From Methylobacterium isbiliense (lineage in GTDB: Bacteria; Pseudomonadota; Alphaproteobacteria; Rhizobiales; Beijerinckiaceae), in NCBI RefSeq assembly GCF_022179325.1, contig NZ_BPQQ01000005.1:40501-104500 (forward strand): 64,000 nt of DNA. Direction: 5' to 3'. Positions 63,646 through 64,000 of the stretch are shown one piece after another. The position numbers and the translations under genes are program-made. The number at the start of each line of letters is the position of its first letter. The stretch's first letter is position 1. Below the pieces are notes generated by a model. It did no database searches. It was not told where the DNA came from and saw nothing but the letters and a program-made list of their open reading frames with translations.

Positions 63646-63685
63646 CCTGGGGGCAACTGTCCTGGCCTGGGGGCAAGTGTCCTGG
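63646..63685. repeat. 20-bp tandem duplication
   Basis: CCTGGGGGCAACTGTCCTGG at 63646-63665 is followed directly by the same 20 bases with one change (C to G) at 63666-63685. It lies 12-51 bases upstream of the small secreted gene's start, within its probable promoter or leader. Confidence 0.75.
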
Positions 63686-63782
63686 GGACGATTGCGGGCC
63701 GCCTCGCTGTGCCGAACTCTAACCCACGCCGCCGCCACTGTCCCGGCGCCCGTGAGACGATCGGATCAAGGAGGGGTTCAGA

Positions 63783-63869
63783 ATGGTCTTGAGACTTGTT
63801 ACAAACCGCACCGCGGCGCCCGGGACGAATATGACATCAGAATGGCAACGCTGCTCCGTTCGGCTATAA
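63783..63869 (+). CDS. 28-residue ORF with a strong ribosome-binding site
   Basis: AAGGAGGGG stands six bases before ATG 63783, one of the best ribosome-binding sites in the window. The frame reads MVLRLVTNRTAAPGTNMTSE, then WQRCSVRL and TAA. No homology is recognised; it could be a leader peptide or a chance ORF. A perfect hairpin (TCCCGAAG, CC, CTTCGGGA) follows at 63905-63922. The rest of 63635-64000 shows no other gene. Confidence 0.4.
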   Translation: MVLRLVTNRTAAPGTNMTSEWQRCSVRL

Positions 63870-64000
63870 CGGGCTTCAAATGTGACGCCCGCGGCGGCGG
63901 ACCATCCCGAAGCCCTTCGGGACGCGAGCAGGGCCGTCGCACCACAGAACAGCGAGTTACGAACTTGTCAGCACTGGTTCTCCCCCTCCTCGATCGGGTT

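Overview
The window is high-GC bacterial chromosome. Protein resemblance and gene pairings (dgt next to erpA, class II photolyase, alphaproteobacterial-type sRNA, Lrp/LysE pair, DUF2934 and DUF1428 genes, two ABC-F ATPases) point to an alphaproteobacterium of the order Hyphomicrobiales (Rhizobiales), most likely a Methylobacterium. The genus is inference; no rRNA or tRNA gene is present to confirm it. Most of the window is housekeeping and peripheral metabolism with short intergenic gaps. One visibly AT-richer block (about 52.9-56.8 kb) looks acquired.

Layout. 0-4.3 kb: a broken higB toxin with an intact higA antitoxin; valine-degradation genes (isobutyryl-CoA dehydrogenase, mmsA) with a divergent LysR regulator. 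4.4-10.1 kb: soluble double-PAS chemoreceptor, dgt, erpA, a large exported protein of unknown role and a small exported protein. 10.1-14.9 kb: 13-bp tandem repeat, a 38-residue membrane peptide, a basic protein, and a 952-residue GDSL hydrolase with RTX repeats. 14.9-19.2 kb: aldarate locus with intact garD and transporter, followed by remnants of two more aldarate-pathway genes (talarate/galactarate dehydratase and SMP-30 lactonase). 19.2-24.9 kb: YbdK ligase, a sigma-1.1-like domain on a membrane anchor, P450, CpdA-type phosphodiesterase, thioesterase, histidine phosphatase, DUF1428.

25.0-26.2 kb: a translationally coupled two-gene cassette, a RusA-like nuclease plus a protein with a PD-(D/E)XK-like N-terminus and a HEPN-like C-terminus. 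This is the best candidate for an undescribed system. 26.3-30.8 kb: a tightly packed operon of binding protein, cyclase, Old Yellow Enzyme and 3-hydroxyacyl-CoA dehydrogenase, closed by a perfect hairpin; its substrate is unknown. 30.9-38.1 kb: glucokinase, membrane adenylate cyclase, glyoxalase-fold protein, DUF892 protein, pabB-pabA-pabC. 38.2-48.6 kb: hybrid histidine kinase, rimO followed by a double palindromic element, two small membrane proteins, pncA coupled to a quinone oxidoreductase, UbiH-type monooxygenase, ABC-F ATPase, LysE exporter with divergent Lrp.

48.6-52.7 kb: DUF2934 protein with a histone-like tail, class II photolyase, a suhB/MmgR-like small RNA with its own promoter and terminator, orphan TRAP binding protein, tyrosine phosphatase. 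52.9-56.8 kb: AT-richer methyltransferase and a two-domain glycosyltransferase. 56.8-64 kb: HAD phosphatase, membrane alpha/beta hydrolase, polysaccharide-export lipoprotein, a 24-bp tandem repeat, ettA, a secreted DNA/RNA endonuclease with a small secreted partner, and a terminal non-coding stretch holding one short ORF with a strong ribosome-binding site.
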